The notes under the pieces are model-generated. The model made no database searches and was not told the origin of the DNA. It was given only the letters and a program-made list of their open reading frames with translations. Below, piece after piece: positions 24,496 through 32,807 of a stretch of 64,000 nucleotides of DNA. The stretch is from NCBI RefSeq assembly GCF_030549615.1, contig NZ_CP130832.1, positions 1,302,001 to 1,366,000 of the forward strand, given 5' to 3'. The stretch is from Stenotrophomonas sp. 610A2. GTDB lineage: Bacteria > Pseudomonadota > Gammaproteobacteria > Xanthomonadales > Xanthomonadaceae. The first letter of the stretch is position 1; every line of letters begins with the position of its first letter. The translations under genes were made by a program, and so were the position numbers.

Positions 24496-25341
24496 TCAAT
24501 CGTTCGCTGCAGACAGTTCCTTGCCGCGTTTCGCCGCAGCATCAATGGCGCGCGCTGTCAGTGCTTCAAAGCCGCCGGCCTGGAAGGTTTCTATCGCTGC
24601 CTGGGTTGTGCCGCCCGGCGAGGTGACGCGGCGACGTAGTTCGGCCGGGGCTTCGCCGGCTTCGGTCAGCATCCGTGCGGCGCCGAGGACGGTTTCGAGT
24701 ACCAGTGTGCGTGCCGCGTCCGCCGGCAGGCCTTGTTCCAGTGCAGCGGCTTCCATCGCTTCGGCCAGCAGGAAAATATAGGCCGGGCCGCTGCCGGAGA
24801 CGGCGGTCACTGCGTCCATCTGTGCTTCGTCATCGATCCAGACGGTGCGGCCGGCGCTGGCAAGCAGCTGTTCGGTCTGCGAGCGCTGGGCAGCGGACAC
24901 GCGCGGATTGGCGAACAGGCCGGTGACGCCTGCGCCCAATAGGGCGGGAGTGTTGGGCATGGCACGGACGACGGCCTGGTTGCCGCCGAGCCAGCGCTCC
25001 AACTGTGCGGCGGTGATGCCGGCGGCGATCGATGCGACTACCGGTTGCTGGCTGGCGGCAACCGGACTCAGTGCTTCGCAGACCGAGCGCATCACCTGCG
25101 GCTTGACCGCCATCAGCCATAGTCCGGCATGCGCCGCGGCGGCTTCAGCGGCGTTGTAGGTATGCACGCCGAAGTCCTGCGCCAGCGCCTCGCGCAGGGC
25201 GGCGACCGGTTCGGCGACATGGATGCGGCTGGCGGCCATGCCGCGACGCAGCAAACCAGCGATCAGGCTGCGCGCCATGTTGCCGCCGCCGATGAAGGCG
25301 ACATCTGTGTCGGGGAGGTCTGGGTGCATGTTGCTGGTCAT
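24496..25341 (-). CDS. proC: Pyrroline-5-carboxylate reductase
   Basis: 281 residues, last step of proline synthesis (reduces pyrroline-5-carboxylate with NAD(P)H). The N-terminal Rossmann motif is VAFIGGGNMARSLIAGL. VRAMPNTPALLGAGVTGL is the substrate-side signature, and AVSGSGPAYIFLLAEAM plus VTSPGGTTQAAIETF are the ProC C-terminal hallmarks. The start MTSNMHPD at 25341 is preferred; MHPD at 25329 is possible. yggS is directly upstream (19-bp gap), the usual yggS-proC operon. Confidence 0.96.
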   Translation of the reverse strand: MTSNMHPDLPDTDVAFIGGGNMARSLIAGLLRRGMAASRIHVAEPVAALREALAQDFGVHTYNAAEAAAAHAGLWLMAVKPQVMRSVCEALSPVAASQQPVVASIAAGITAAQLERWLGGNQAVVRAMPNTPALLGAGVTGLFANPRVSAAQRSQTEQLLASAGRTVWIDDEAQMDAVTAVSGSGPAYIFLLAEAMEAAALEQGLPADAARTLVLETVLGAARMLTEAGEAPAELRRRVTSPGGTTQAAIETFQAGGFEALTARAIDAAAKRGKELSAAND

Positions 25342-25360
25342 CAATCCGATCTCACTGCGA

Positions 25361-26032
25361 TCAAGGGGTGGGGCGCTGGCCGAACAAGGCGGTGCCGACC
25401 CGGACCATGGTCGAGCCGGCGGCGATGGCTTCGGCAAAGTCACTGCTCATGCCCATCGAAAGTGTATCGACCCGCGGGTGGTGCGCGGCCAGATCGGTAA
25501 ACAAGGCCTGCATCCGCGCGAACGCGGCCTGCCGCTTGGCCGCTTCCGGGAACGGTGCCGGGATCGCCATCAGGCCGCGCAGGCAGAGCCGCGGTTCGCC
25601 AGCGATGGCTTCGGCCAAGGCGTTTACCTGCTCCGGGGCGCAGCCGTGCTTGCTGTCCTCGTCGTCGATGTTGACCTGGATCAGCACGTTGAGGGGGGGC
25701 AAAGCGGACGGGCGGGCCTTGGCCAAAGCGGTGACCAGCTTGCCCCGGTCAACGGTCTGCACCCAGTCGAAGACCTGTGCGGCCAGCTCGGCCTTGTTGG
25801 ACTGCAGGTGGCCGATCAGGTGCCACTCCAGGCCCAGCCCGGCCAGCTCGGTGATCTTGGCGGCAGCCTCCTGCACATAGTTTTCACCAAAGGCGCGCTG
25901 TCCTTGGGCGGCCAGGCCGGCCACCGCCGCTGCCGGCTGCAGCTTGGAAACGGCCAGCAGGCGGACCGCCCGGGAGGGGCTGGAAGCAGCGTCGATCTGC
26001 TGGCGGAGGGTGGCTAAAGGTACCGTTTGCAA
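25361..26032 (-). CDS. yggS: Pyridoxal phosphate homeostasis protein (YggS/PLPBP)
   Basis: 223 residues from a TTG start with AGAGG 9 bases upstream; no ATG fits. It is a single-domain alanine-racemase-like barrel that binds PLP through Lys30 in AVSKLQP. Other family blocks are FGENYVQEA, WHLIGHLQSNK, SMGMSSDFAEAI and VRVGTALFG. It balances the B6 vitamer pool and has no known enzymatic activity. It is co-oriented with proC and divergent from pilT, with 86 bp between the starts. Confidence 0.95.
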   Translation of the reverse strand: MQTVPLATLRQQIDAASSPSRAVRLLAVSKLQPAAAVAGLAAQGQRAFGENYVQEAAAKITELAGLGLEWHLIGHLQSNKAELAAQVFDWVQTVDRGKLVTALAKARPSALPPLNVLIQVNIDDEDSKHGCAPEQVNALAEAIAGEPRLCLRGLMAIPAPFPEAAKRQAAFARMQALFTDLAAHHPRVDTLSMGMSSDFAEAIAAGSTMVRVGTALFGQRPTP

Positions 26033-26058
26033 AACATCAACCTCTTACGTGGGAAGGC

Positions 26059-26064
26059 TATACT
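26059..26064 (+). promoter_or_regulatory. Candidate -10 element for pilT
   Basis: TATACT 55 bp before the pilT ATG, in the yggS-pilT divergent gap. No good -35 at standard spacing, so this is tentative. No sigma-54 -24/-12 pair is seen. Confidence 0.35.
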
Positions 26065-26118
26065 GCCCGCCAGGGGAAACACCTTACATATACTCGCAAC
26101 GCAGGGGACAGAGCGCGT

Positions 26119-27156
26119 ATGGATATCGCTGAACTTTTGGCGTTCTCGGTCAAGAACAAGGCCTCGGACCTCCACCTCTCCGCTGGCCTGCCGCCGATGA
26201 TCCGCGTGGACGGTGACGTCCGTCGCATCAACATCCCGGCCCTGGACCACAAACAAGTGCACGCGCTGGTGTACGACATCATGTCGGACAAGCAGCGTCG
26301 TGATTACGAAGAATTCCTCGAGGTCGACTTCTCGTTCGAGATTCCCTCGCTGGCGCGCTTCCGTGTCAACGCGTTCAACCAGAACCGCGGTGCCGGTGCG
26401 GTGTTCCGTACCATTCCCTCGGAAGTGCTGACGCTGGAAGACCTGGCCTGCCCGCCGATCTTCCGTGAGTTGATCGAACAGCCGCAGGGTCTGATCCTGG
26501 TCACCGGCCCGACCGGTTCGGGCAAGTCGACCACGCTGGCGGCGATGATCGACCACATCAACAAGAACGAATACGGTCACATCCTCACCGTCGAGGATCC
26601 GATCGAATTCGTGCACACCTCGCAGAAGTGCCTGATCAACCAGCGCGAAGTGCACCGCGATACGCACGGCTTCAACGAAGCACTGCGTTCGGCCTTGCGT
26701 GAAGACCCGGACATCATCCTGGTCGGCGAATTGCGTGACCTTGAGACCATCCGCCTGGCACTGACCGCGGCAGAAACCGGTCACCTGGTGTTCGGCACCC
26801 TGCATACCAGCTCGGCGGCCAAGACCATCGACCGTATCATCGACGTGTTCCCGGCCGGCGAAAAGCCGATGGTGCGCTCGATGCTGTCCGAGTCGCTGCG
26901 TGCGGTCATCTCGCAGGCACTGCTCAAGCGCGTTGGTGGTGGCCGTGTGGCCTCGCACGAAATCATGGTGGCAACACCGGCTATCCGTAACCTGATCCGC
27001 GAAGACAAGGTGGCGCAGATGTACTCGTCCATCCAGACCGGCCAGCAGGTGGGCATGCAGACGCTGGACCAGAACCTGCAGGATCTGGTCAAGCGCAGTC
27101 TGGTCACGCGCAACCAGGCCAAGGAATACGCCAAGGACAAGCGTCTGTTCGAGTAA
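26119..27156 (+). CDS. pilT: Type IV pilus retraction ATPase PilT
   Basis: 345 residues. It powers pilus depolymerisation for twitching and DNA uptake. Walker A GPTGSGKS is at 130-137, followed by the Asp box (ILTVEDPIEF), Walker B (IILVGELRDLETI) and His box (TGHLVFGTLHT). The C-terminal AIRNLIREDK block, needed for retraction in PilT proteins, is intact. The N-terminal PAS-like part starts MDIAELLAFSVKNKASDLHL. pilU follows after 112 bp. Confidence 0.98.
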   Translation: MDIAELLAFSVKNKASDLHLSAGLPPMIRVDGDVRRINIPALDHKQVHALVYDIMSDKQRRDYEEFLEVDFSFEIPSLARFRVNAFNQNRGAGAVFRTIPSEVLTLEDLACPPIFRELIEQPQGLILVTGPTGSGKSTTLAAMIDHINKNEYGHILTVEDPIEFVHTSQKCLINQREVHRDTHGFNEALRSALREDPDIILVGELRDLETIRLALTAAETGHLVFGTLHTSSAAKTIDRIIDVFPAGEKPMVRSMLSESLRAVISQALLKRVGGGRVASHEIMVATPAIRNLIREDKVAQMYSSIQTGQQVGMQTLDQNLQDLVKRSLVTRNQAKEYAKDKRLFE

Positions 27157-27268
27157 TTCCAGGTTTCGGGATTAGAGATTCGGAATTCGGGATTCGCAAA
27201 AGCCGGAATCGACGGGGCGCCGTGGAGTCATCCCACGCCCTGTCCCGGCTCTCCATCGGGAGCCAGAC

Positions 27269-28399
27269 ATGAGCACTATTGATTTCACCTCGTTCCTCAA
27301 GCTGATGGCGCACCAGAAGGCGTCGGACCTTTTCATCACCGCCGGCATGCCGCCGTCGATGAAGGTCAACGGCAAGCTGTCACCGATCACCCAGACACCG
27401 CTGACGGCGCAGCAAAGCCGCGACATGGTGCTCAACGTGATGACGCCGTCGCAGCGCGAGGAATTCGAGAAAACCCACGAATGCAACTTCGCCATCGGCG
27501 TCTCCGGCGTGGGTCGCTTCCGTGTGAGCTGCTTCTACCAGCGCAACCAGGTGGGCATGGTGCTGCGTCGCATCGAGACGCGCATTCCCACCGTGGAAGA
27601 GCTGAACCTGCCGCCGGTGATCAAGACGCTGGCGATGACCAAGCGCGGCATCATCCTGTTCGTCGGCGCCACCGGTACCGGCAAGTCGACCTCGCTGGCA
27701 GCGATGATCGGCTACCGCAACCAGAACTCGACCGGCCACATCATCACCATCGAAGACCCGATCGAATTCGTGCACAAGCATGAAGGCTGCATCGTGACCC
27801 AGCGCGAAGTCGGCATCGATACCGACAGCTGGGAAGCGGCGTTGAAGAACACGCTGCGGCAGGCGCCGGACGTGATCATGATCGGCGAAATCCGTACCCG
27901 CGAGGGCATGGATCACGCGGTTGCGTTCGCTGAAACCGGTCACCTGGTGCTGGCCACGCTGCATGCCAACAACGCCAACCAGGCGATGGATCGCATCATC
28001 AACTTCTTCCCGGAAGATCGCCGCAATCAGCTGTTGATGGATCTGTCGCTGAACCTGAAGGGTGTGGTCGCGCAGCAGCTGGTGCCGACCCCGGACGGCA
28101 AGAGCCGCCGCGTGGCGATGGAAATCCTGCTGGGCACGCCGCTGGTGCAGGACTACATCCGCGATGGCGAAGTGCACAAGCTGAAGGAAGTGATGAAGGA
28201 TTCCGTGCAGTTGGGCATGAAGACCTTCGACCAGAGCCTGTTCGAGCTGTACCAGGCCGGCGAGATCAGCTACGACGACGCCTTGCGTTACGCCGACTCG
28301 CAGAACGAGGTGCGCCTGCGCATCAAGCTGTCGCAGGGCGGTGATGCCAAGACCTTGTCGCAGGGTCTGGACGGCGTGGAGATTGCCGAGGTTCGCTGA
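27269..28399 (+). CDS. pilU: PilT-dependent accessory retraction ATPase PilU
   Basis: 376 residues, a PilT paralogue with a longer C-terminus. Walker A GATGTGKS is at 133-140, with IITIEDPIEFVHKHEGC, VIMIGEIRTREGM and TGHLVLATLHANNANQAMDR. The last LGTPLVQDYIRDGEVHKLKE and an extended tail distinguish PilU from PilT. PilU adds force to PilT-driven retraction. The start is preceded by GGGAGCCAGAC. It shares the orientation of pilT and is followed by a strong terminator. Confidence 0.97.
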   Translation: MSTIDFTSFLKLMAHQKASDLFITAGMPPSMKVNGKLSPITQTPLTAQQSRDMVLNVMTPSQREEFEKTHECNFAIGVSGVGRFRVSCFYQRNQVGMVLRRIETRIPTVEELNLPPVIKTLAMTKRGIILFVGATGTGKSTSLAAMIGYRNQNSTGHIITIEDPIEFVHKHEGCIVTQREVGIDTDSWEAALKNTLRQAPDVIMIGEIRTREGMDHAVAFAETGHLVLATLHANNANQAMDRIINFFPEDRRNQLLMDLSLNLKGVVAQQLVPTPDGKSRRVAMEILLGTPLVQDYIRDGEVHKLKEVMKDSVQLGMKTFDQSLFELYQAGEISYDDALRYADSQNEVRLRIKLSQGGDAKTLSQGLDGVEIAEVR

Positions 28400-28421
28400 G
28401 TCTGGCGGGTTTGGTGGTTTG

Positions 28422-28456
28422 AAAAGCCGCTCCTTTTTGGGGCGGCTTTTTTGTTT
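28422..28456 (+). terminator. Terminator after pilU
   Basis: AAAAGCCGC and GCGGCTTTTTT arms around TCCTTTTTGGG, with a long T tract. A strong intrinsic terminator 22 bp after the stop codon. Confidence 0.92.
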
Positions 28457-28463
28457 TGGGGGC

Positions 28464-28680
28464 AAGAGCAAGATCAACAGCAAGATCAAGAGCACCCCTC
28501 CCGAACCCTCCCCTTCGCTGCGCGAAAGGGAGGGGCCAGAGCCAGAGCCAAAGCGAAAGGGAAAGCGAAAGCAGAAGCCGAAATCCAGGCTGAGGCCGCT
28601 CTTCCCCCTCCCTTTCGCGTAGCGAAGGGGAGGGCCGGGGAGGGGTGCTCTTGCTCTTGCTCTCGCTTTTGCTATTGCTC
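28464..28680. repeat. Long fold-back repeat with two opposed GC hairpins
   Basis: Two CCCTCCC/TTCGC-type hairpin elements face each other (28494-28535 inverted, 28604-28646). Outside them are complementary low-complexity runs: GAGCAAGATCAA-like on the left, TTGCTCTTGCTCTCGC on the right. Between them is a purine-rich run of AAAGCGAAA-type repeats. The whole stretch can fold back on itself. No gene is seen in the 316-bp gap. Confidence 0.7.
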
Positions 28681-28715
28681 CCAGCTCCCGCTCAACTCAA
28701 TAGCATCCTGGCAAT

Positions 28716-29252
28716 TTACCGCCCCATCCAAGCCGGCCCAATCGCCGCAATCTTCACCATCACCGGGCAATCCTCCCGGTGCGCCCCGGGCAGGTAGCCC
28801 AGGCTCATCAAAAATTCACCGGTGATCTCGCCACCGGTGAACCGGAACGTCTTCTTGAACAGCTTCACCCACTCCGGCTTGGTCAGCGGGTGGTGCGCAT
28901 CCAGCCACTGCGCAAAGCCGCCATGGGACGCACGCAGCCCCTGGATCACCTGCGCGTTATGGATCGCCGCCAGCACCTTGAGCCGGTTGCGGATGATGCT
29001 GGCGTCGGCCATCAACCGGGCGATATCCGCTTCCCCATAGGCCGCCACCGCGTCCACATCGAAGCCGCTGTAGGCACTGCGGAAGCCTTCACGCTTGCGC
29101 AGGATGGTTTCCCAGCTCAAACCGGCCTGGTTGATCTCCAGCAGCAGGCGTTCGAAGAGCTCGCGTTCATCGCGCTGCGGAAAGCCGTACTCGTTCTCGT
29201 GGTACGGCCCGTGCACGGGGTGGCCCGGGGCGAAATCACAGTAGTAGGTCAT
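28716..29252 (-). CDS. tag: DNA-3-methyladenine glycosylase I family protein
   Basis: 178 residues from the ATG at 29252. It matches the Tag family: YHENEYGFPQRDERELFERL, INQAGLSWETILRKREGF and DASIIRNRLKVLAAIHNA. The zinc-snap residues of Tag are all present: Cys5, His18, His158 and Cys162. Tag removes 3-methyladenine from alkylated DNA in base excision repair. The protein is slightly shorter than E. coli Tag, and its extreme N-terminus (MTYYCDFAPGHP) differs, so a divergent Tag-like subgroup is possible. It is divergent from yqgE. Confidence 0.87.
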   Translation of the reverse strand: MTYYCDFAPGHPVHGPYHENEYGFPQRDERELFERLLLEINQAGLSWETILRKREGFRSAYSGFDVDAVAAYGEADIARLMADASIIRNRLKVLAAIHNAQVIQGLRASHGGFAQWLDAHHPLTKPEWVKLFKKTFRFTGGEITGEFLMSLGYLPGAHREDCPVMVKIAAIGPAWMGR

Positions 29253-29329
29253 CGGCGTCTCCGCGTTAAGGAAGCCCGGATTATCGCCGCTACGAGGCGG
29301 CGGACGGCCGCAGCCGGTAGAATGCAGAC

Positions 29330-29896
29330 ATGTCTGCGCTGTCACCACCTCTATCCAACCATCTGCTGGTGGCACTGCCATCGCTTGTCGATCCACTGTT
29401 CGCCCGCAGCGTGGCCCTGATCTGCCAGCACGATGACAACGGCGCCATGGGCGTCGTGGTCAACCAACCCTCCGATTTCACCCTGGGCGATGTGTTCGCG
29501 CAGATGGAGATCGATACCGACGACGGCGACCTGCGCGCCGTACCTGTGCTCAATGGCGGCCCGGTGCACACCGAGCGCGGTTTCGTCATCCATGACGATG
29601 CCCGCGCATGGGATTCCAGCCTGAAAGTGGCCGATGGTCTTTATCTGACCACCTCCCGCGACATCCTCGAGGCGATGGCCCGTGGCGAAGGCCCGCGCAA
29701 TGCGCTGGTCACGCTTGGCTGTGCCGGCTGGAGCGAAGGGCAGTTGGAGCAGGAGCTGGCCGACAACAGCTGGCTGACCGTGCCTGCCGATGCCACCGTA
29801 TTGTTCGAAACGCCGCTGGACGAGCGCTGGCAGCTTGCCGGCTCGCGGATCGGTGTGGATCTGTTCCTGGTCACCGGGTACAGCGGCCGTGCCTGA
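29330..29896 (+). CDS. yqgE: YqgE/AlgH family protein
   Basis: 188 residues. Conserved blocks are [50 protein letters not shown] and [18 protein letters not shown]. The molecular function is unproven; the AlgH name comes from a Pseudomonas alginate phenotype. It is nearly always next to yqgF, and here the two overlap by 8 bases, as they do with pyrB behind them in many gammaproteobacteria. Confidence 0.95.
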   Translation: MSALSPPLSNHLLVALPSLVDPLFARSVALICQHDDNGAMGVVVNQPSDFTLGDVFAQMEIDTDDGDLRAVPVLNGGPVHTERGFVIHDDARAWDSSLKVADGLYLTTSRDILEAMARGEGPRNALVTLGCAGWSEGQLEQELADNSWLTVPADATVLFETPLDERWQLAGSRIGVDLFLVTGYSGRA

Positions 29897-30356
29897 GTCC
29901 AGCGCACTTTCCACCAGCAGCACGGTCCTGGGTTTCGATGTCGGCTCGCGCCGCATCGGCGTTGCCATCGGCAGCTCGCTGGGCGTGGGCGCGCGCGCCC
30001 TCGCGGTGATCGATGTACATGGCAATGGCCCGGACTGGAACGCGCTGGACAAGCTGCAAAAGGAATGGCGGCCGCAGGGCATGATCGTCGGCGATCCGCT
30101 CACCCTGGAAGGCGAGGACCAGCCCAACCGCAAGCGCGCGCACGCCTTTGCCAGGCAGTTGCAGCAGCGCTACAAGGTGCCGGTGTTGCTGGTGGACGAA
30201 CGTTCCAGCTCGGTCGAGGCCGCGCAGCGCTTTGCCGTGGAGCGCGCCGAAGGCCGCAAGCGCCGCCGCGATGCCGCCAACCTCGACGCCGTTGCCGCCG
30301 CTGTCATCATCGAGCGCTGGTTGTCGGCGCCGCACGAAGCCACCCCTATTTCCTGA
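29889..30356 (+). CDS. yqgF: Holliday junction resolvase-like RNase YqgF (RuvX)
   Basis: 155 residues from a GTG inside the yqgE tail. RNase H-like fold with the acidic active site: Asp17 in [12 protein letters not shown], Glu in [12 protein letters not shown] and Asp in [13 protein letters not shown]. YqgF acts in 16S rRNA 5'-end processing, with a Holliday-junction role suggested from its fold. The frame is open upstream to 29790, but that part overlaps yqgE. pyrB starts 17 bases after its stop. Confidence 0.93.
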   Translation: MPESSALSTSSTVLGFDVGSRRIGVAIGSSLGVGARALAVIDVHGNGPDWNALDKLQKEWRPQGMIVGDPLTLEGEDQPNRKRAHAFARQLQQRYKVPVLLVDERSSSVEAAQRFAVERAEGRKRRRDAANLDAVAAAVIIERWLSAPHEATPIS

Positions 30357-30373
30357 CTGTCGAAGACCCTGCC

Positions 30374-31324
30374 ATGACCGCTTCGCAACTTGATGCCCAA
30401 GGACGCCTGCGCCACCTGCTGACCCTGGATGGTTTGCCGCGGGAAACCCTGCTGCAGCTGCTCGACCGTGCCGGCCAGATCCGCGATGCTGCGGTCGGCC
30501 GTATCAACAACAAGCGCGCGGTGCTGGCTGGCACTGGTGTTTGCACGCTGTTCTTCGAACCTTCCACCCGCACCCGCAGCTCATTCCAGCTGGCGGCGCA
30601 GCGGCTGGGCGCGGACGTGTTGAATTTCGACGCATCCACCTCCTCGACCCGCAAGGGCGAAACCGCCTGTGACACGCTGAAGAACCTGGAAGCGATGGGC
30701 GTGCGCGGTTTCATCGTGCGCCACCCGGATGATGGTGCGGTGGCTGAACTGGCGGGTGCTGCAGGTGAAGGCACTGCCCTGATCAACGCCGGCGATGGCC
30801 GCAGCTCGCATCCGACCCAGGGCCTGCTCGACATGCTGACCCTGCGTCAGGCCAAGGGCAGTGATTTCTCCAAGCTGAAAGTGGTGATCGTCGGCGACGT
30901 GAAGCATTCGCGCGTGGCCCGTACCGACCTGTTGGCGATGCGTACGCTGGGCGTCGGCGAGATCCGCGTCTGCGGCCCGCAATCGCTGTTGCCGGAGGAT
31001 GGAATCCTGGATGGCTGCGTGGTTGGGCAGGATTTCGACGCGATGCTGGAAGGCGTTGATGCGCTGATGATGCTGCGTCTGCAGCGCGAGCGCATGGAAG
31101 AAGGCCTGGTGCCGTCGCTGGAGCAGTACCACGCCGAATACGGCCTCAACAACGAGCGCCTGAAGCGCGCGGCCAAGGACGCAGCAGTGCTGCACCCGGG
31201 CCCGATCAACCGCGGCGTGGAGGTCACCGACGAAGTGGCCGACGGCCCGCAGTCCTGGGTGTTGCGCCAGGTTGCCAATGGTGTTGCCGTGCGCATGGCG
31301 GTGCTGGAAACCCTGTTGGGTTGA
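30374..31324 (+). CDS. pyrB: Aspartate carbamoyltransferase catalytic subunit
   Basis: 316 residues. It condenses carbamoyl phosphate and aspartate in pyrimidine synthesis. The carbamoyl-phosphate loop is FFEPSTRTRSSF (Ser64-Thr67). Other key blocks are FDASTSSTRKGET, GDGRSSHPTQGLLDMLTL, VGDVKHSRVARTD and HPGPINRGVE. It lies at the end of yqgE-yqgF-pyrB. No pyrI or pyrC-like partner is next to it; a repeat island follows. Confidence 0.97.
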   Translation: MTASQLDAQGRLRHLLTLDGLPRETLLQLLDRAGQIRDAAVGRINNKRAVLAGTGVCTLFFEPSTRTRSSFQLAAQRLGADVLNFDASTSSTRKGETACDTLKNLEAMGVRGFIVRHPDDGAVAELAGAAGEGTALINAGDGRSSHPTQGLLDMLTLRQAKGSDFSKLKVVIVGDVKHSRVARTDLLAMRTLGVGEIRVCGPQSLLPEDGILDGCVVGQDFDAMLEGVDALMMLRLQRERMEEGLVPSLEQYHAEYGLNNERLKRAAKDAAVLHPGPINRGVEVTDEVADGPQSWVLRQVANGVAVRMAVLETLLG

Positions 31325-31350
31325 TCGCTGCCGGCTAGGCCGCTGCTTGT

Positions 31351-31604
31351 CCCCCTCCCTTGCGCCGAAGGCGGAGGGGAGGGCTGGGGAGGGGTTGGCT
31401 TTTGAGGCTTTCAAACATTGCCAGCTTCGCGGCTTACGCCGCTCCTACAACAGCAGGTTGGGATTGCGTGATGCCCCAGTGTAGAGCCGAGCCACGCTCG
31501 GCTGGGGCTCTACCGGGAATGCCCCTGCCGAGCATGGCTCGGCACTACGCAGCTGCGCTGGGGCATTACCGGTAAAGCCTCTGCCGAGCATGGCTCGGCA
31601 CTAC
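31351..31604. repeat. REP-type repeat island after pyrB
   Basis: The 288-bp gap holds a CCCCTCCC-type hairpin with GGGGAGGGG tail (31351-31395) and one TGTAGGAGCGGCGTAAGC-type element in inverted orientation (31424-31449). Three GTAG palindromes follow: 31481-31503 with variant GAGCCGAGC/GCTCGGCT arms, and inverted copies 31526-31548 and 31582-31604. No gene. Confidence 0.85.
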
Positions 31605-31612
31605 CTGGGTGG

Positions 31613-32350
31613 CTAAGGCTTTCCTGCCTGGCGCTTGCGTTGCTGCTGGATGTAGGTCATTTCGTTCTCGGCGACCTTGTTGCCGGGTTCCAGTGCCAAT
31701 GACTCTTCGTATGCTGTCTGGGCTGCGTCCAGGTCACCCAGCTCGATCAAGGCATAGCCGGTTCCGCGTAGTGCCAGCGCCTCGGCGTACGCTGCTTCAG
31801 GATGGCTGCGGGTCAATGCCAGCGCCTGCTGGTAACTGCTCAGCGCTGCCGACCAGTCCTTGCTCATGTTCAGCGCCGCACCGCGTTCGGTCAGCGCTTC
31901 CGGTTCATAGGGCGCGGTTGCATGGGCCTTGTCCAGCCATCGTATTGCCTGCGCCGCATCGCGCAGTTCCACGGCGATGTAGCCCAGCTGGATGTAGACG
32001 TTGGCACAGGCGCTGTCCAGCCAGTCGATGGGCTCGCCGTCGCCGTGATCGCGCAGGTAAAGCTCGTATTGCCGCTGGGTGCGGAAGCTCAGCGAACGCC
32101 GTCCTGGCGCTGCACGGTAAGCGTCACATTGGCGCGCGGCGTCGAGTAGCACGGCTTTGGCCTGGGCATGCTCGCCTTTCACATTCAGGGTGCCGGCCTC
32201 CTGTACGGAAGCACGCAACTCCTTGCCCAGCGCTGGCTCACCTGGCTGCGAGTAGATCTGTGTGGTGCTGAGCGTGACCGGATCGACGGGGTCGTCAGCA
32301 AGTGCGTTGGCGCAGGCCAACGTCAGGGCAATACAAAGCAGATAACGCAT
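31613..32350 (-). CDS. Secreted tetratricopeptide-repeat protein
   Basis: 245 residues. A signal peptide (MRYLLCIALTLACANALA) precedes DDPVDP. From about residue 110 there are three TPR-like helix pairs: ANVYIQLGYIAVELRDAAQA, LTERGAALNMSKDWSAALSS and LRGTGYALIELGDLDAAQTA, each with the small/large residue rhythm of TPRs. The family is thought to mediate protein contacts; the partner is unknown. It is a single gene between a REP island and a zinc-ribbon gene. Confidence 0.8.
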   Translation of the reverse strand: MRYLLCIALTLACANALADDPVDPVTLSTTQIYSQPGEPALGKELRASVQEAGTLNVKGEHAQAKAVLLDAARQCDAYRAAPGRRSLSFRTQRQYELYLRDHGDGEPIDWLDSACANVYIQLGYIAVELRDAAQAIRWLDKAHATAPYEPEALTERGAALNMSKDWSAALSSYQQALALTRSHPEAAYAEALALRGTGYALIELGDLDAAQTAYEESLALEPGNKVAENEMTYIQQQRKRQAGKP

Positions 32351-32427
32351 ACGTCCCCCGCGCAGCGATGTGGAGGCCAGCGTAGCCGGAGCCGCGGCGA
32401 ATCGGTAGGGGGCTCCGGTGCAGGCGC

Positions 32428-32691
32428 TTAGCTGCGCGGTGCCATTGCCAGGATTGCCAGCTGCTGCTGGGCTTCTTCATTGCCAGCTGCGGCAGCGGCC
32501 TGCACCTGGGCCAGGTCCGGGTGTTGCACTACCAGCAGCGGGTATTCGCATTCGGGGCAGGCGTATTCGGTCTGCTCGTCGTGCAGCTCCATTTCCATCT
32601 GCCGTGAGCTGCCCTTCCATTCGCAGGCAGGGCAGTTGTGCAGCTCTTCGCGCCAGCCGGTCTGGTAGTAGTCGTTTACGGTGATGGTCAT
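32428..32691 (-). CDS. Small zinc-ribbon protein of unknown function
   Basis: 87 residues from the ATG at 32691 (MTITVNDYYQTGWREELH). Two CPxC knuckles, CPAC and CPEC, about 25 residues apart, indicate one zinc ribbon. The C-terminal part is helical and Gln/Ala-rich. I recognise no named family; a cytoplasmic role is likely because no signal peptide is present. Confidence 0.75.
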   Translation of the reverse strand: MTITVNDYYQTGWREELHNCPACEWKGSSRQMEMELHDEQTEYACPECEYPLLVVQHPDLAQVQAAAAAGNEEAQQQLAILAMAPRS

Positions 32692-32720
32692 GGGCAGGGC
32701 CTGGAACAAGAGCGGTAAAT

Positions 32721-32797
32721 GTAGCCCGGGTAAGCGGAAGCGCACCCGGGAGTTCTTCGCGGAAAGCCCCGGGTGCGCTGGCGCTTACCCGGGCTAC
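32721..32797. repeat. GTAG-headed large inverted repeat upstream of the zinc-ribbon gene
   Basis: GTAGCCCGGGTAAGC (32721-32735) and its exact complement (32783-32797), with an inner GCACCCGGG/CCCGGGTGC stem. It is the same family as the element at 3956-4046. It lies between mgtE and the zinc-ribbon gene, both on the minus strand, and may end mgtE transcription. Confidence 0.8.
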
Positions 32798-32807
32798 GGC
32801 TCTGTGA

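Noticed and set aside
26033..26118. Sigma-54 promoter for pilT
   Set aside because: No GG-N10-GC -24/-12 pair fits the divergent gap; only a sigma-70-like TATACT was seen.
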